In this document: positions 26,909 through 36,229 of the stretch, piece after piece
Position numbering within the stretch: the first letter of the stretch is position 1
How the letters are laid out: each line of letters begins with the position of its first letter
Assembly: GCA_016928525.1 (NCBI GenBank)
Contig: JAFGKO010000295.1
Span: 10,474-74,473 of the forward strand
Reading direction: 5' to 3'
DNA: 64,000 nt
Origin: Anaerolineales bacterium
GTDB taxonomy: Bacteria > Chloroflexota > Anaerolineae > Anaerolineales > Villigracilaceae
Translations under genes and position numbers: made by a program
The notes under the pieces: generated by a model
Told to the model about the DNA's origin: nothing
The model's database searches: none
Seen by the model: the letters and a program-made list of their open reading frames with translations, nothing else

Positions 26909-27598
26909 TTATTGCGCCAGGTTGAAGGTGAACTCCCAGGGACCGGTGATGGTGAAAAACTCATCGCTATACACCAGTTGCTCGGCTTCTTCCTGGCTCA
27001 TCGCCTCCGGCTTGCCGACGATCTGCATAGTCATCACGCCACCGACCTCCACACAATCCAGGACAATGGCAATCCCACGCTCAGCAAAGTTCTGCTGGAT
27101 TTTGGGCATATAAATCGTGCAATAATCTTCCTGACGATGATTCGAGGCAATCGCCTCTATGCTCACCGTCACGGTTGACAAATTTGCATCCGGCGGAACG
27201 TAGAATTCCAGCGTGTCGCAGCGCTGGCCGGATTGCCCGTCTCCAGTCGGCTCTTGGAAACTAAGCAGGGTCGTCCCGTAATCTTCCAAAACGACATCAG
27301 CGTATTGCAAGCTGGCTTTCCAGATATTCCAGTCTGAAGCATCGGGGAGCGTGAAACATACATCAGCGTAAACCTGCTTACCATCCTGCCAGGCACGCTC
27401 CACACGGACATCGATCCCGCTGACGACTTGATTGGGCGAGATCGCCTGCGCTTGAGCCGTTGGATAGGATGGCGCAATGAACGGTGTTGCCGACGGCGCA
27501 GCGGCCTGTGGAGAAGTCTGCTGGCCAGGAACCGGCGACGCGCAGGCAACTGCGGCTAACAACAGGACCAGTAAACCAAGGTAAATTCGTGATTTCAT
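26909..27598 (-). CDS. Lipoprotein of unknown function
   Basis: This 229-residue protein has a type II signal peptide: LGLLVLLLAAVAC with the lipobox Cys at about residue 19, then a Pro/Ser/Thr/Ala-rich tether. The mature part is probably beta-rich with four further Cys residues (VCFTLPD, QRCDTLE, YCTIYMP, LDCVEVG) that could form disulfides. It should be anchored on the outer face of the cytoplasmic membrane by Lgt (gene at 32483). AAAGGAAA precedes the ATG. The molecular role is unknown. Confidence 0.75.
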   Translation of the reverse strand: MKSRIYLGLLVLLLAAVACASPVPGQQTSPQAAAPSATPFIAPSYPTAQAQAISPNQVVSGIDVRVERAWQDGKQVYADVCFTLPDASDWNIWKASLQYADVVLEDYGTTLLSFQEPTGDGQSGQRCDTLEFYVPPDANLSTVTVSIEAIASNHRQEDYCTIYMPKIQQNFAERGIAIVLDCVEVGGVMTMQIVGKPEAMSQEEAEQLVYSDEFFTITGPWEFTFNLAQ

Positions 27599-27619
27599 TT
27601 TATTTCCTTTCGAACACGA

Positions 27620-28522
27620 TTATTTTTCGAAGATGTCTCGAAGAGCTTCTTCCAAGTTCGAGAAGTGCATATTATACCCCATTTCGAACAAACGTTCTGG
27701 TTTAGAGAAACGGCCTTCGGTAATCAAGACGCTCATTTCGCCTAATACCAGGCGCATTAAAAATTCCGGGTATGGGAACCAGTATGGCCGCTGCAAAACT
27801 TGCGCCAGGGTACGCATGAACTCGGCATTGGAGGTCATTTGTGGAGCAATCAAATTATACGGGCCTCTCGCGTCAGGATTCTCCATCAGAAAACGGATCC
27901 CTCCAATTTGGTCATCAATATGTATCCAAGGCATAGCTTGCTTCCCACTGCCAAATCGTCCGCCAACGAACAGGCGTACGGGCAAAGCCATGAGCCACAG
28001 CAAGATGGCATCCCTGGCAAGTACAACAGCTGTGCGACATACTACACGGCGCACACCAACTTCTTCCACCGATTTGGTGGCATCTTCCCAGGCGACTGTC
28101 AGTTGCGCCAGGTAATCATCCGCGGGCGGCGTAAATTCGTCGGCGATGCCCTCCCCTCGCAAGCCGTAATGGTTGATGCCGGAGATTTGGATGAATACAC
28201 CGGGGCGACGAGATGCTTCTCGGATAGCGGAAGCAAGCGCAAGTCCCGGTTGGACGCGTGAGGCGCGGAACTGTTCCTTTTTGCGCTCTGTCCAGGGCCA
28301 ATTGCTTGTGCTCAGTCCACACAGATTCACTACTGCATCCATTTCATTGACCAGATGACCCCAACCACTTGTCGTTCGCCCATCCCAGGCAACAACTTGG
28401 ACACCTGGGATAGTATTTTTAGGGTTGCGCGATAACACCCACACTTGATGGTTATCCGCAATCAGCGATTTGATCAAGTGACTCCCCATGAAACCGGTAC
28501 CACCGGCAAGTAGTACTTTCAT
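27620..28522 (-). CDS. TIGR01777-type NAD(P)-dependent epimerase (SulA/YfcH family)
   Basis: This 300-residue Rossmann-fold protein has the dinucleotide loop VLLAGGTGFMGSHLIKSL at the N-terminus, then VVNLCGLS, SRVQPGLALASAI, SGINHYG and a C-terminal segment ending FSNLEEALRDIFE (DUF1731-like). Family members are extended short-chain dehydrogenase-like proteins, some linked to cell division, with uncertain substrates. GGAG precedes ATG 28522. It lies divergent to the HNH gene. Confidence 0.85.
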   Translation of the reverse strand: MKVLLAGGTGFMGSHLIKSLIADNHQVWVLSRNPKNTIPGVQVVAWDGRTTSGWGHLVNEMDAVVNLCGLSTSNWPWTERKKEQFRASRVQPGLALASAIREASRRPGVFIQISGINHYGLRGEGIADEFTPPADDYLAQLTVAWEDATKSVEEVGVRRVVCRTAVVLARDAILLWLMALPVRLFVGGRFGSGKQAMPWIHIDDQIGGIRFLMENPDARGPYNLIAPQMTSNAEFMRTLAQVLQRPYWFPYPEFLMRLVLGEMSVLITEGRFSKPERLFEMGYNMHFSNLEEALRDIFEK

Positions 28523-28547
28523 TTCATATTCTCCATAAGAATGGTTG

Positions 28548-28556
28548 TGCTATAAT
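28548..28556 (+). promoter_or_regulatory. Extended -10 promoter of the HNH gene
   Basis: TGCTATAAT is an extended -10 element (TGn plus TATAAT) with no clear -35. Transcription should start near 28563, before GGAGG and ATG 28578. Confidence 0.65.
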
Positions 28557-28577
28557 CAGCGCTATTGTGGAGGCTCC

Positions 28578-29081
28578 ATGCAAGAGCCAGTATTGGTCTT
28601 AAATGCGAATTTCGAGCCGATCAATGTGTGCTCTACACGACGGGCCGTCGGGCTGATCCTGGCAGATAAGGCAGCGATGGTGGTCAACGGACGCGGACAC
28701 ATCCACACCATTAACCAACTACTGCCGCGGCCTTCTGTTATCCGTCTTGAACACATGATCCATCGGCCACGCCCGCGCGTGAAACTGACCCGACGCGAAG
28801 TTTTCCGACGTGATAATTATACCTGCCAGTACTGCGGTCGCCGCGACACCACATTAACAGTCGATCACATCCTGCCCAAGCACCTGGGTGGAAAACATAT
28901 CTGGACAAATGTGGTCGCGGCATGCCCGGGCTGCAATCATCGCAAAGGCGGCCGCAGGCTCGAAGAAGTGCAGATGAGTTTACTACATATGCCTAAAGAG
29001 CCATCTGCAAGTGCTGTTTATTTGTATGGACGCCATTTGGACGAAAACGGAGAATGGGAACCGTATATCACGGGGTGGTAA
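28578..29081 (+). CDS. HNH endonuclease family protein
   Basis: The protein has 167 residues. The nuclease core YTCQYCGRRDTTLTVDHILP is followed by WTNVVAACPGCNHRKGG: two CxxC pairs bind zinc and DH/N/H residues form the beta-beta-alpha metal site. The N-terminal ~75 residues (VLVLNANFEPINVCSTRRA) are typical of a common stand-alone HNH family in bacteria whose role is unclear. Start 28578 has GTGGAGG upstream; an in-frame ATG at 28545 precedes the promoter and is rejected. Confidence 0.9.
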   Translation: MQEPVLVLNANFEPINVCSTRRAVGLILADKAAMVVNGRGHIHTINQLLPRPSVIRLEHMIHRPRPRVKLTRREVFRRDNYTCQYCGRRDTTLTVDHILPKHLGGKHIWTNVVAACPGCNHRKGGRRLEEVQMSLLHMPKEPSASAVYLYGRHLDENGEWEPYITGW

Positions 29082-29100
29082 AAATATTCTTGCAAAGCCT

Positions 29101-29131
29101 TACCCCTCTCGTGAACACGAGGGGTATTTTT
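29101..29131 (+). terminator. Terminator after the HNH gene
   Basis: A hairpin formed by TACCCCTC and GAGGGGTA (29101-29125) is followed by a TTTTTT run. Confidence 0.8.
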
Positions 29132-29889
29132 TACGAGAAATCGAGCGCCATGAAATCTTTTGCCAATTTGACTTCGCCTTGATAGTGTCGTCTGGCTTCG
29201 GCTATCAAATTTCCATTCGCAAAATCGCCCGTTGGGTAATGGATCAGATACAATTTCCCCACTTCAGCCTGAGCCGCGATCTTGCCAGCTTGTTCAGCAG
29301 ACGAGTGACCTAGCGAAGCGCCAGATGCCTCGTGGATCAAGACATCGGCTCCCGATGCGAGGCGAACAACTTCGACACATGGTTCGGTATCACATGAATA
29401 GGTCAGGATTTTTTGGCTGTTTTTAAATTCGAATCGCAGGCCTATAGTTGGTATCAAATGGCGTACAGGCGAAGAGAAAATCCTAAATTCATCACAATCT
29501 AGGAGCAAGATGTTTTCACTGGTCGGCATGCGATGGAAAGTAACAGGGAAGAAGTGTGGCCAATCTTCCCAAGAGTACATCCCCATCAATTTTTCCATTC
29601 GATCAAGGGTGTAATGCAAACCATAAATATTGATCGGCTTTTGTCGCCCACGTAGCCACATATCCATGAGAAGGAGCGGCACGCCAGAAACATGATCGGG
29701 GTGGAAATGAGTCAAAATCAAGTCTGTCAAATCCATGAAATCGACTTCCGCTTGTTCTAACCGATGAATAGGATTGTTGACGCAATCCACCATCACAATG
29801 CGTTCTTCGCCCACCAAGACCATGTGCGTGTTTTCGCTATCTTTGGAAGATATCGCGTTTGATGATCCGAGTATGATCAACTTTGACAT
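29131..29889 (-). CDS. MBL-fold metallo-hydrolase (RNase Z-like)
   Basis: The protein has 252 residues with the metallo-beta-lactamase signature LILTHFHPDHVSGVPLLL (about residue 60), YSCDTEPC near 165, LIHEASG near 187 and a late His in LYLIHYPTGDF. The pattern is closest to RNase Z/arylsulfatase-like members of the superfamily, which bind two zinc ions. The long exosite arm of true tRNase Z is not obvious, so the substrate is open. AGGGAAA precedes the ATG. It converges with the HNH gene. Confidence 0.8.
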   Translation of the reverse strand: MSKLIILGSSNAISSKDSENTHMVLVGEERIVMVDCVNNPIHRLEQAEVDFMDLTDLILTHFHPDHVSGVPLLLMDMWLRGRQKPINIYGLHYTLDRMEKLMGMYSWEDWPHFFPVTFHRMPTSENILLLDCDEFRIFSSPVRHLIPTIGLRFEFKNSQKILTYSCDTEPCVEVVRLASGADVLIHEASGASLGHSSAEQAGKIAAQAEVGKLYLIHYPTGDFANGNLIAEARRHYQGEVKLAKDFMALDFS

Positions 29890-29910
29890 TAAATTTCCCT
29901 ATCAATACCT

Positions 29911-31335
29911 TTAAAAAGCAGAAGCGAGCAGCGCAGGAGTTACATATGTTTCAATCAATGCGGCGATAAGCAGCATGGGCAAGACCAGGCCTATTGCAAC
30001 TTTGGTCCAATCTGCCAGCAACTCGAGCACCACTTCGCCCATAGACCGACCCACTTGTGGAGTCACCAACACAACGCCGATACGCAACATGGCTGCGCTT
30101 GCCAATATCAAAGCCGGGACTTCAAAGATGCCATGCGGTAACAATCCATACACTGCCAGCGTAACCGGCGAATATCCTAACAACTGGAATACACCCAACA
30201 GAGCGCCAACTGTGCTCAGGTTCACGATATACACCAACATACCAAGCACGCTGAATGAAACCAGGCCGGCCAACAATATCAAACCAATAGCACGAACATT
30301 ATGAGCAAAGATAAAGGACGCTGAAAACTGTTGTCCGATGCCGACCAAAGTCGTGGAGCCCTCAAACCTGTCTGATAATTCCCGAATCGCATCAGAGGAA
30401 GTCAAATCCACGAGTTCTGGAACTGTTGTAACGGTCCACTGAAAGCCAGCCCATAATGTAATGACTGCCAGGAGAAGTAGCACACTAACTGGCAGCCATA
30501 AGTGTCGCAGCGCCCTGCGGATCTCTACCATGTACCAACTTCCAAGAGATTTTGCTTCTCCCTTGAAATATCCCCAGAATGTACGCCAGATCCAAAGCAG
30601 GTTGAGCACATCGATTTCTCGACCCAGTAAATATTCGCGCTGGAAGTGCGACAGGCCGACGCGGATCAGCAGCCCAGCTAAGATCAGGACACCCGCCACA
30701 GCCAGCCATAGTACCTGATTGTTACCCCAAAATAGTAAGGCGCTCTCTCCCTGCATCAATACCGCAACGGGGATAACGATAAATGAAGCCAGCAAATTGG
30801 CCGCCTTCACCGAAGTAGACTGCACCGAAATCACAATGGCCGCACTGACCATCAAAACCGCGTGTGCAATCGTCAGTGCCAATAACTGTATCAGTACAGA
30901 CAGTTCCGGCATTTCGATTCGTTGGCGGGAAACGATAACCAGATAAAACCCTATCGCAACCAGGCTGGCCAACAAGGGCGTAAGCACGCCAATCAGCAGC
31001 TTTCCCACGTACATATGCCAGTCCTTCAAGGGTGTGCTAAGCAGGGGCTCTATTGTCCCTCGTTCTTTCTCGCCCACAAAAGATTCCAACGCTACTACCA
31101 ATGAAATAGTAATCGGAAAGAAACCGATGATAAGCACTGAGAAAGGTACCAGACGATCGACCAGCAACGTACCGCCATACTGACTCACGAATTCAACGGC
31201 TGACCTTGCCACCTCATTCATCAGCAATGGGAAAATGAGCGTCAAAATAGCTAACGGAAACAAAATGCGCCAATCGCGTAACTGGTCACGCAACTCGCGT
31301 TTGGTCACAAGCCAGACAGGAGCAAACCAAGCCAT
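29911..31335 (-). CDS. ABC-2 type permease fused to a SpoIIM-like domain
   Basis: The protein has 474 residues. The first ~240 are an ABC-2 permease, with the marker FVGEKERGTIEPLLSTPL near residue 90 and about six helices. The C-terminal ~200 resemble SpoIIM/DUF95 membrane proteins, with FIFAHNVRAIGLILLAGL, YIVNLSTVGALLGVF and GLLPHGIFEVPALILASA. In Bacillus SpoIIM belongs to the peptidoglycan-degrading engulfment complex; stand-alone homologues in non-sporulators are unexplained. The gene directly follows its ATPase (11 bases), so the pair probably forms an exporter. The substrate is unknown. Confidence 0.8.
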   Translation of the reverse strand: MAWFAPVWLVTKRELRDQLRDWRILFPLAILTLIFPLLMNEVARSAVEFVSQYGGTLLVDRLVPFSVLIIGFFPITISLVVALESFVGEKERGTIEPLLSTPLKDWHMYVGKLLIGVLTPLLASLVAIGFYLVIVSRQRIEMPELSVLIQLLALTIAHAVLMVSAAIVISVQSTSVKAANLLASFIVIPVAVLMQGESALLFWGNNQVLWLAVAGVLILAGLLIRVGLSHFQREYLLGREIDVLNLLWIWRTFWGYFKGEAKSLGSWYMVEIRRALRHLWLPVSVLLLLAVITLWAGFQWTVTTVPELVDLTSSDAIRELSDRFEGSTTLVGIGQQFSASFIFAHNVRAIGLILLAGLVSFSVLGMLVYIVNLSTVGALLGVFQLLGYSPVTLAVYGLLPHGIFEVPALILASAAMLRIGVVLVTPQVGRSMGEVVLELLADWTKVAIGLVLPMLLIAALIETYVTPALLASAF

Positions 31336-31346
31336 TCAAAAATCCT

Positions 31347-32306
31347 TTAGACCTGCATAGCGGCGGGAACAGGGACAAAACCAACCAGCGCTTGCGCGTC
31401 TGCCATCACTTTAAGATATACCTGTTCAAGGCTGCGCGGGACCTCCTGCAGCGTCACCACCGGAGCCTGGGCTGCCATCAACTGGCGCAACAAGAGCGGA
31501 TTTGTCTCCTGCGGTCGCTCCACACGGAACCGCAGCCTGATTCCGCTGTTTTCGCTTAACATTACACCTTCGGGCAAAGTCAATCCGTTTGACTGCCATG
31601 GGTGGGACAGCTGTGCTTCATATTCTACGGGGCCCAGGATTTGACGCTTCAGCTCATCCAATGAACCACTGAGCAAAATTCGTCCGCGGTAGATGATGGC
31701 AATAATATCGGCCAGCGATTCCGCCTCCGCCAGGTTATGCGTACAAATGATAATACTTCGCTGAGATGATTTCAGCCGCGCAATCTCATCGCGCACCAAC
31801 CGCGCAGACTCAGGATCCATGGCCGAGGTGGGTTCATCCAGTAACAGGACAGGAGGTTCGTGCATGAGCGCACGTGCCAGCGCCAGTTTCTGTCGCATCC
31901 CTTTAGAGTATTCGCCAGCACGTTGGTTTGCTGCTTCCGACAGGCCAAAATAGGCCAGCAAATAATCGATGCGCGCTTTGCGAGCAACCGGATCGAGGCG
32001 ATAGACCTGCCCAAAAAAATCAAGATATTCCTGGCCCGTCATGCGCACGTATAGTCCATGCTGTTCAGTCAACACGCCAACCGATGCGCGTACATCCGCG
32101 GCGCCTTTGACCACATCATAACCATTCACTTTGGCCCAACCACGCGTAGGATTGAGCAAAGCCGTCAACATACGGACGGTGGTGGTCTTGCCTGCGCCAT
32201 TCTGCCCCAGCAAAGCCAAAATTTGGCCAGGCTTGACTGTCAGCGTCACGCCGTCAACAGCCTTGAAATCATCAAAATGTTTCGAAAGATCGTAAGTCTC
32301 TATCAT
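31347..32306 (-). CDS. ABC transporter ATP-binding protein
   Basis: The protein has 319 residues. Walker A is LLGQNGAGKTTTVRML (about residue 35), the ABC signature is in YSKGMRQKLALARALM, Walker B is VLLLDEPTSAMD, and the switch His is in IIICTHNLAEAE. The C-terminal ~90 residues are the extra domain found in drug/lipid-type ABC-A subunits. It powers the permease encoded 11 bases downstream. The gap upstream (32307-32482) shows no gene. Confidence 0.93.
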   Translation of the reverse strand: MIETYDLSKHFDDFKAVDGVTLTVKPGQILALLGQNGAGKTTTVRMLTALLNPTRGWAKVNGYDVVKGAADVRASVGVLTEQHGLYVRMTGQEYLDFFGQVYRLDPVARKARIDYLLAYFGLSEAANQRAGEYSKGMRQKLALARALMHEPPVLLLDEPTSAMDPESARLVRDEIARLKSSQRSIIICTHNLAEAESLADIIAIIYRGRILLSGSLDELKRQILGPVEYEAQLSHPWQSNGLTLPEGVMLSENSGIRLRFRVERPQETNPLLLRQLMAAQAPVVTLQEVPRSLEQVYLKVMADAQALVGFVPVPAAMQV

Positions 32307-32482
32307 TTTTCAGAGGGTACTACAAAAGCGCTGAACAAAACTTGCAATTTCATAGGGACTCATCGCATCGGCGCTTTAATGTTTTATGTTAGCAACAGTC
32401 GAATGCAACCAGCATAGCGGTTGAAAATATGCATGTCAATAAGACAAGGGTCACCCGGAGTGTATCTTTTGTTCCAACGTTG

Positions 32483-33283
32483 TTACTGGCTAATTTGCTC
32501 CCGATGACGCCAGAATAGAGCGATTGCCGACAAAACTGCCACGACAGCCATCGCGGCCTGGTTGGCATTGAGTCCACCAACCATAGCGGCATCCAGCCGC
32601 AAAAAGTCCAGTAAGAAGCGCCCAACGGGATATACAATCAAGTAGACAAGGAAAACATCACCGTGTTTGAGGCGTTCTCCAAAGCGGCGCGTCAACCAGA
32701 TCAGCAAAAATACGTTTGCCAGGTTCCACAGCGACTCATACAGAAACAACGGGTGATAATATTCCTGCGTTTCAAAGCCTGCCAATCGATGTATGGGATC
32801 GATGTAGATTTTCCACGGCAGGTCCGTTGGCGCACCATACAATTCCTGGTTGAAGAAGTTCCCCCAACGCCCAATCGCCTGCCCCAACGCCAGGCTGGGC
32901 GCAGCGATGTCAGTCCATTCGGCAAAGGCCAGACCATGCCTGCGCGCATAGAAAAAGAGAGCCACCGCTCCGCCAATCACTGCTCCCGGAATCCCCAATC
33001 CGCCATTGCGCAGGTTGATCAAATCGAAGGGATGGGTCAAGTAAAACAATGTTGTCCGGCCTTCTGCAATGGCAGACGGCGTGGGCGTGAAGACGTGCCA
33101 CAAACGCGCCCCTACAACGCCGCCAATGATCAACCAGATCAGCAAGTCCCAGACAATTTCCGGGTCATGACCGCGACGCCTGGCCTCACGCGTAGCCAAC
33201 CAACCACCGGCGACAGCGCCTAGCATGAGGATGATCCCATAATAACGGACAAAAATCGGGCCTAATTGAAAGCCTTCTGACAT
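32483..33283 (-). CDS. lgt: Prolipoprotein diacylglyceryl transferase
   Basis: This 266-residue protein has about seven membrane helices and the Lgt hallmarks RYYGIILMLGAVAGG, GRWGNFFNQELYG (the N/E region of the signature) and HPLFLYESLWNL. It moves diacylglycerol from phosphatidylglycerol to the lipobox Cys of prolipoproteins, the step before LspA (gene at 48506). The gene follows a phospholipid-synthesis gene by 27 bases. GAGGT precedes the ATG. Confidence 0.95.
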   Translation of the reverse strand: MSEGFQLGPIFVRYYGIILMLGAVAGGWLATREARRRGHDPEIVWDLLIWLIIGGVVGARLWHVFTPTPSAIAEGRTTLFYLTHPFDLINLRNGGLGIPGAVIGGAVALFFYARRHGLAFAEWTDIAAPSLALGQAIGRWGNFFNQELYGAPTDLPWKIYIDPIHRLAGFETQEYYHPLFLYESLWNLANVFLLIWLTRRFGERLKHGDVFLVYLIVYPVGRFLLDFLRLDAAMVGGLNANQAAMAVVAVLSAIALFWRHREQISQ

Positions 33284-33310
33284 TTTCTACCTCGCTTTAC
33301 CTATAAAAAC

Positions 33311-33943
33311 TTACTTCATTTGCGCATGAGCCTGTCGGCGGACAAACCAGATGCGCTGCAATGCAGTGAAATTACCCAAGACAGCAAGAATCCACAATGC
33401 AATGATCGGTCGGTTGAAAACCAGCAGCGGGGCCAACACCAGGTAGCGCTCCGCCCGGGTCAGCAAGCCAACTTTGGCCTCAAATCCCAAACTCTCTGCA
33501 CGCGCCTTGACATAAGAAACTAACACCGAGCCAGCGGCGGCAGCAAAGGCCAATGTGCTGCCCAAAGCATCTCCCTGCATGGCAAAAAAATACATCAAAC
33601 CACCCAATATCGCCAATTCTGCGTAACGATCGCTGACAGAATCCACGAATGCACCGAACTCGCTTGGATCGCCACGCAAGCGCGCCATAGTGCCATCCAA
33701 GGCATCGATGGGCGTCATGATCAGCACCAACCAACCGCCAAGTACCAGCTTACCCTGCGAGAGGAAATAAGCACCCAGGAAATTCCCAAGCAGCCCTAAG
33801 GAGGTCATCATGTTGGGCGTCACCCCAAGGCTGAGAAAAAACTTGCCCAATGGATCGACTACCCATTTGAACCAACCACGCAACCGGTCGGTAAATGTGA
33901 CAGGCACACGCACGCCATTACTTTCCACGAAAGCTATTCCCAT
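33311..33943 (-). CDS. CDP-alcohol phosphatidyltransferase
   Basis: The protein has 210 residues and about six helices, with the complete family motif: DALDGTMARLRG, then EFGAFVDSVSD (DxxDGxxAR...GxxxDxxxD), which binds CDP-diacylglycerol and metal. The enzymes transfer a phosphatidyl group to an alcohol such as glycerol-3-phosphate, inositol-phosphate or serine. The sequence resembles PgsA/phosphatidylinositol-phosphate synthase types; the acceptor cannot be fixed from sequence. It lies between ftsK and lgt, as a membrane-biogenesis group. Confidence 0.88.
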   Translation of the reverse strand: MGIAFVESNGVRVPVTFTDRLRGWFKWVVDPLGKFFLSLGVTPNMMTSLGLLGNFLGAYFLSQGKLVLGGWLVLIMTPIDALDGTMARLRGDPSEFGAFVDSVSDRYAELAILGGLMYFFAMQGDALGSTLAFAAAAGSVLVSYVKARAESLGFEAKVGLLTRAERYLVLAPLLVFNRPIIALWILAVLGNFTALQRIWFVRRQAHAQMK

Positions 33944-33973
33944 GAAAGATTTTTATAAATTGCATTCTTTTTC

Positions 33974-36229
33974 CTATTCTTCCTCAAATTCATCATCAGG
34001 ATCTATCATTACATCCCGTTCACGACCGCCCCCTTGCGAAGGCCCGACAATGCCCATTTCTTCGAGCTGATCCAGCAGACGCGCCGCGCGCGGATAACCG
34101 ATACGCAACCGGCGCTGCAACAGGGAAGCCGAGGCACGCTGCGAACCTTGGACGATGGAAATTGCTTCCTCTATCAGGGCATCATCCCCTCCTTCGGCCG
34201 GTTCCTGCAACAGCTTTTCCCAGGGCGGCACATCATCTAACGGCAGGTCACTTACTTTTTGCCAATGCGTGATGATTTTTTCGATTTCCTGGTCAGAAAC
34301 CATCACACCCTGCGCACGTATAGGGTTGCCGACTTCCGGATTCAGAAAGAGCAAGTCGCCACGTCCCAGCAGAGATTCCGCTCCAGATGCATCCAATATG
34401 ACGCGCGAGTCCACACCCGAAGCAACCGCAAAGGCCAAACGCGCCGGGAAATTAGCCTTGATGAGACCCGTTACCACGTCCGTGCTGGGACGCTGCGTCG
34501 CCACTACCAAGTGAATGCCGGTAGCACGAGCCATCTGCGCCAAACGTACGAGATTGTGCTCAGTCTGATCTGGCGCTGACATCATCAGGTCGGCCAATTC
34601 GTCAATCATAACCACAATGCGAGGCAGCGAGGTCGCCTCTCCGCGCCGAGAAAGCTTGCGGAGGTAGCTATCCAGGTCGCGCGCCTTGGCAGCCTCGAGC
34701 AAGCGATAACGGTGCTCCATCTCAACCACTACCCAACGTAATACGCCCATGATGCGCTCGATGTTGGTCTCTACTTTGCCATACAAATGCGGCAAGCCGT
34801 TGAACCGCAGCAATTCCACCATCTTGGAATCGATCATCACCAGGCGCAACTCTTCGGGTGCATTGTTCATCGCCAGGCAGGCCGCAATCGACGTGATACA
34901 AACCGACTTACCGGAACCGGTCGCGCCTGCAATCAGCAGGTGAGGCATGTGGGTAAGATCAGCGACTACCGGGTGGCCGGAAACATCTCTCCCTAACGCT
35001 ATCCCGAGCGGCGATCTGGCCTTATAAAATTCCTCTGTCTCCAACATCGAGCGCAATCGTACCACCGAGGAACGTAAATTGGGCACCTCGATGCCCACAT
35101 ACGGCTTGCCCGGAACAGGCGCCTGGATGCGCAAGCGTTCCGCCGAAAGCGCCAAGGCCAGGTCTTTTTGTAATGCAGCGATCTGTGCTACGCGCACCTT
35201 CATCAGGCGGGCATCTTCTTCATCCCCATTTTTTTTGATGAAGCCAGGCTGTACAGCAAATTGCGTCACAGTTGGGCCAACGCGAAATCCGATCACTGTG
35301 GCCGGGATGCCAAATTCGGACAGCGTTTTCTCTATCATTCCGGCTGTTTGATTGATCGTTCGTTCGTCTGGACGAGAAGACTGCTCATTAGACAATATTG
35401 TAAGCGGCGGGAAATCCTTCCCACGTGGCAGCGGCTCAGCCGGGCGACTATCCTGCGACTCGGGTACACGCAATGACTTGCGAAACTCCGGCGGCAGTGG
35501 TGCAGATTTCTTTTTGGGTTTGGCATCACGGGGCTTGGAAGCATGAACTTCTTCAGGCTCTGACATGGTTTCGATGTGTGGTTCAACAGGTGGAATCTCC
35601 CCAGACAAGTGCATCAACCAACGCTCAACTCGAATCCACATGTTAAAGGCGCTCATGCCAGCGAGGAACCATAACACAATCAGGATGAGCGTACCCCAAA
35701 CATTCCCGGCCAATCTCCACGCCAGGAAAGTAAGGCCCCAGCCAATGCGGCCTCCATCCAAGCCAGAATCGGCCCGCTCAACTGGATCTCCTCCCCAAAT
35801 GGCAGGCCCTAAAATAGCAAAAACGCTGAGAGTCAAGAGAAGAAAAATTTCCAGGGCAATAAAACGTCCAAAGAAAAACTTTACATTATCACGACGCATT
35901 ATTGCAAATCCCACCAGTCCAATTGATATAGCGACAAGATAGCTGCCCCACCCGAACCAAAGTGAGAGCAATCCCGTCCAGAGTGCGACTACTGTAATTT
36001 GTGTACTGTGTGGTTCCTGATTCCACCCAGCCAATGTCAATAGTGTTATTAACCCAAGCGCGATCAGGATTACGCCAATAGCATCTCGGACAAAGCGACC
36101 AAAATGCAAATTTACCCAACTCAAACGGTCGAGCCAGTCATTGCCCGGCTCTTCCGCTTGATGATACGGTTCGCGACGCATCTTTGAATTCGACCCGGAG
36201 TGACGCGCCTGACTTTTTTTCTCAGGCAT
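33974..36229 (-). CDS. ftsK: DNA translocase FtsK
   Basis: The protein has 751 residues: about four to five N-terminal membrane helices (to ~200), a short linker, an alpha/beta motor domain with Walker A LLIAGATGSGKSV and Walker B RIVVMIDELADLMM, and a C-terminal winged-helix gamma domain (ISIVQGSQRASASLLQRRL, after ~680). It is a ring translocase that moves chromosome ends through the septum. Start 36229 overlaps the end of the S1-domain gene by 8 bases (coupled); ATG 36181 is an alternative. Confidence 0.93.
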   Translation of the reverse strand: MPEKKSQARHSGSNSKMRREPYHQAEEPGNDWLDRLSWVNLHFGRFVRDAIGVILIALGLITLLTLAGWNQEPHSTQITVVALWTGLLSLWFGWGSYLVAISIGLVGFAIMRRDNVKFFFGRFIALEIFLLLTLSVFAILGPAIWGGDPVERADSGLDGGRIGWGLTFLAWRLAGNVWGTLILIVLWFLAGMSAFNMWIRVERWLMHLSGEIPPVEPHIETMSEPEEVHASKPRDAKPKKKSAPLPPEFRKSLRVPESQDSRPAEPLPRGKDFPPLTILSNEQSSRPDERTINQTAGMIEKTLSEFGIPATVIGFRVGPTVTQFAVQPGFIKKNGDEEDARLMKVRVAQIAALQKDLALALSAERLRIQAPVPGKPYVGIEVPNLRSSVVRLRSMLETEEFYKARSPLGIALGRDVSGHPVVADLTHMPHLLIAGATGSGKSVCITSIAACLAMNNAPEELRLVMIDSKMVELLRFNGLPHLYGKVETNIERIMGVLRWVVVEMEHRYRLLEAAKARDLDSYLRKLSRRGEATSLPRIVVMIDELADLMMSAPDQTEHNLVRLAQMARATGIHLVVATQRPSTDVVTGLIKANFPARLAFAVASGVDSRVILDASGAESLLGRGDLLFLNPEVGNPIRAQGVMVSDQEIEKIITHWQKVSDLPLDDVPPWEKLLQEPAEGGDDALIEEAISIVQGSQRASASLLQRRLRIGYPRAARLLDQLEEMGIVGPSQGGGRERDVMIDPDDEFEEE

